Shown: piece by piece, positions 14,713-16,133 of the stretch
Layout of the letters: every line of letters starts with the position of its first letter
Position numbering within the stretch: position 1 is the first letter of the stretch
Origin: Tannerella sp.
GTDB lineage: Bacteria > Bacteroidota > Bacteroidia > Bacteroidales > Tannerellaceae
Assembly (NCBI GenBank): GCA_031283785.1
Contig: JAITBC010000236.1
Location: 1-16,133, forward strand
Reading direction: 5' to 3'
DNA: 16,133 bases
The notes under the pieces: generated by a model
The model's input: only the letters and a program-made list of their open reading frames with translations
What the model was told of the DNA's origin: nothing
The model's database searches: none
Position numbers and translations under genes: made by a program

Positions 14713-16098
14713 ATGACTTTGATTAAATCTATTTCGGGCATACGCGGAACTGTCGGCGGCATGCCTGAGGATGGCTTGAGCCCGTTGGCTATTGTGAAGT
14801 TTGTGTCTGCATATGCAACATTTATAAGAAATCATACGACGGTTCATTCGAACCGTATAGTCGTGGGACGCGACGCCCGGATATCGGGGGCGATGGTTAA
14901 ACAGATAGTTGTGGGAACGCTTATCGGAATGGGTTTTGATGTTGTCGATATCGATCTTGCTACGACGCCGACAACCGAAATTGCCGTTACAATGGAAAAC
15001 GCATGTGGAGGTATTATTATCACGGCAAGTCATAATCCTAAGCAATGGAATGCTCTGAAATTACTTAATGAACGGGGCGAGTTTCTCAATGCAGAGGAGG
15101 GAAACGCCGTCCTGGAGATAGCCGGAGATGAACGGTTCGAATATGCAACCGTCGATAAAATTGGAAAAGTGATAACCGATGCGCGTTATAAGGAACGGCA
15201 TATAGACAATATTCTTAAACTTGACCTTGTTGACGTCGATGCGATACGTGTCGCTAATTTCCGTGTGGCAATCGACTGTGTGAACTCCGTAGGTGGCATT
15301 GTACTTCCCGATTTGCTGTATGCGCTGGGCGTAAAGGAAATTTTTAAACTCCATTGTAATCCGCACGGGAACTTCTCGCATAACCCTGAGCCGCTACCGG
15401 AAAACCTGACCGAGATATCGCAGTTGATGACTCATGCAAAGGCGGACGTAGGTTTTGTCGTTGACCCGGATGTGGATCGTCTGGCTGTGGTTTGTGAAAA
15501 CGGCGAAATGTTCGGCGAAGAATATACGCTTGTCGCCGTGAGCGACTATGTTCTTTCAAATACGCCCGGTAATACGGTAAGTAACCTTAGTTCGAGCCGT
15601 GCGTTGCGGGATGTCACCGCTAAATATGCCGGACAATATCATGCGGCTGCGGTAGGAGAGGTAAACGTAGTCACCCGGATGAAAGAGACGAATGCCGTGA
15701 TTGGCGGCGAAGGTAACGGCGGGGTGATTTATCCTGCAAGTCATTACGGCCGGGATGCATTGGTCGCTATCGCCCTGTTCCTGACGAATCTCGCGAAAAA
15801 AAAGATGAAAGTGAGCGAGTTGCGTGCTACATATCCGCAGTATTTTATCTCCAAGCAGAAGATTGAACTTACTCCGTCGATTGATGTGGATGCGATATTG
15901 CTGAAAGTAAAGGAGAAATTCGTCCGATACGACATTACGGATATCGACGGCGTTAAGATTGATTTTCCCGATAAATGGGTTCATTTGCGTAAGAGTAATA
16001 CCGAGCCGATCATCCGTATCTATTCCGAAGCGCATACGATGGACGAGGCGAAAGCATTGGGCGGCGAATTGATAAAGATAATTGGAGAGATGTGTTGA
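14713..16098 (+). CDS. glmM: Phosphoglucosamine mutase (phosphohexomutase family)
   Basis: This is a 461-residue cytoplasmic enzyme converting glucosamine-6-phosphate to glucosamine-1-phosphate for UDP-GlcNAc, peptidoglycan and lipid A. All four signature loops are present: TASHNPK with the phospho-Ser106, the Mg-binding loop DPDVDR (251-256), the sugar-binding loop GEGNGG (332-337) and the phosphate-binding loop RKSNTEP (426-432). The ATG at 14713 was chosen because the protein then starts at the conserved MTLIKSISGIRGT, and because the alternative start at 14614 lies inside the preceding gene. It follows the lipoprotein gene by 10 bp, so they are probably co-transcribed. Closely related phosphoglucomutase/phosphomannomutase functions cannot be fully excluded. 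Confidence 0.93.
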   Translation: MTLIKSISGIRGTVGGMPEDGLSPLAIVKFVSAYATFIRNHTTVHSNRIVVGRDARISGAMVKQIVVGTLIGMGFDVVDIDLATTPTTEIAVTMENACGGIIITASHNPKQWNALKLLNERGEFLNAEEGNAVLEIAGDERFEYATVDKIGKVITDARYKERHIDNILKLDLVDVDAIRVANFRVAIDCVNSVGGIVLPDLLYALGVKEIFKLHCNPHGNFSHNPEPLPENLTEISQLMTHAKADVGFVVDPDVDRLAVVCENGEMFGEEYTLVAVSDYVLSNTPGNTVSNLSSSRALRDVTAKYAGQYHAAAVGEVNVVTRMKETNAVIGGEGNGGVIYPASHYGRDALVAIALFLTNLAKKKMKVSELRATYPQYFISKQKIELTPSIDVDAILLKVKEKFVRYDITDIDGVKIDFPDKWVHLRKSNTEPIIRIYSEAHTMDEAKALGGELIKIIGEMC

Positions 16099-16112
16099 TT
16101 GTGTGCCACATT

Positions 16113-16133
16113 CTGTACTGTGCTGTGCTGTGC
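16113..16133. repeat. CTGTG pentanucleotide repeat at the right edge
   Basis: After one degenerate unit (CTGTA), three units of CTGTG run into the window edge, directly after glmM. The total length is unknown because the window ends. Confidence 0.6.

Overview
The window looks like a chromosomal segment of a Bacteroidota (Bacteroidales-type) bacterium. Four things point there: family-specific lipoproteins (DUF6786-like and DUF4827-like), a FucP-type sugar transporter next to a LacI regulator and glycosidases, starts without obvious Shine-Dalgarno sequences, and repeated use of the Bacteroidetes promoter signature TAnnTTTG, in two cases with an upstream TTG box. No rRNA, tRNA or CRISPR array was seen.

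Layout. (1) 1-866: a signal-peptide start on the minus strand running off the left edge, its promoter, a decayed ADP-ribosylglycohydrolase fragment, and a striking array of twelve 21-bp tandem units (601-852). (2) 867-8518, minus strand: a carbohydrate-use operon. It runs lacI-type regulator, FucP-like transporter, GH172 (DUF2961) enzyme, GH116-like glycosidase, DUF6786-like lipoprotein. Two matching CG-centred operator candidates lie in front of the regulator and of the transporter. There is no SusC/SusD pair, so the substrate is probably a small glycoside or oligosaccharide cut in the periplasm, with the sugar imported by the symporter and sensed by the regulator. (3) 8524-9002: a remnant of an IS transposase and a long inverted repeat. 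(4) 9003-12384: pgk, then a second sugar locus in ruins. An intact FGGY kinase (minus) follows the C-terminal half of a FucP-like transporter (minus), which abuts the C-terminal end of a LacI regulator (plus). One deletion appears to have removed both 5' halves and their shared promoter region. (5) 12428-16133: housekeeping genes. An AlaX-like tRNA editing protein diverges from an nrnA / DUF4827 lipoprotein / glmM cluster.

The glycosidase and lipoprotein genes at 867-4674 are visibly richer in G+C than the genes to the right, suggesting a different history. The most unusual object is the 21-bp array directly after the operon. Every unit keeps exactly 21 bp, so a heptapeptide frame (consensus near KSTRVDE) stays open, and it is in frame with the preceding lipoprotein gene, separated from it by one TAA codon. 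The same spacing is two turns of B-DNA and places T-tracts and palindromic CACGTG-like cores on one face of the helix.
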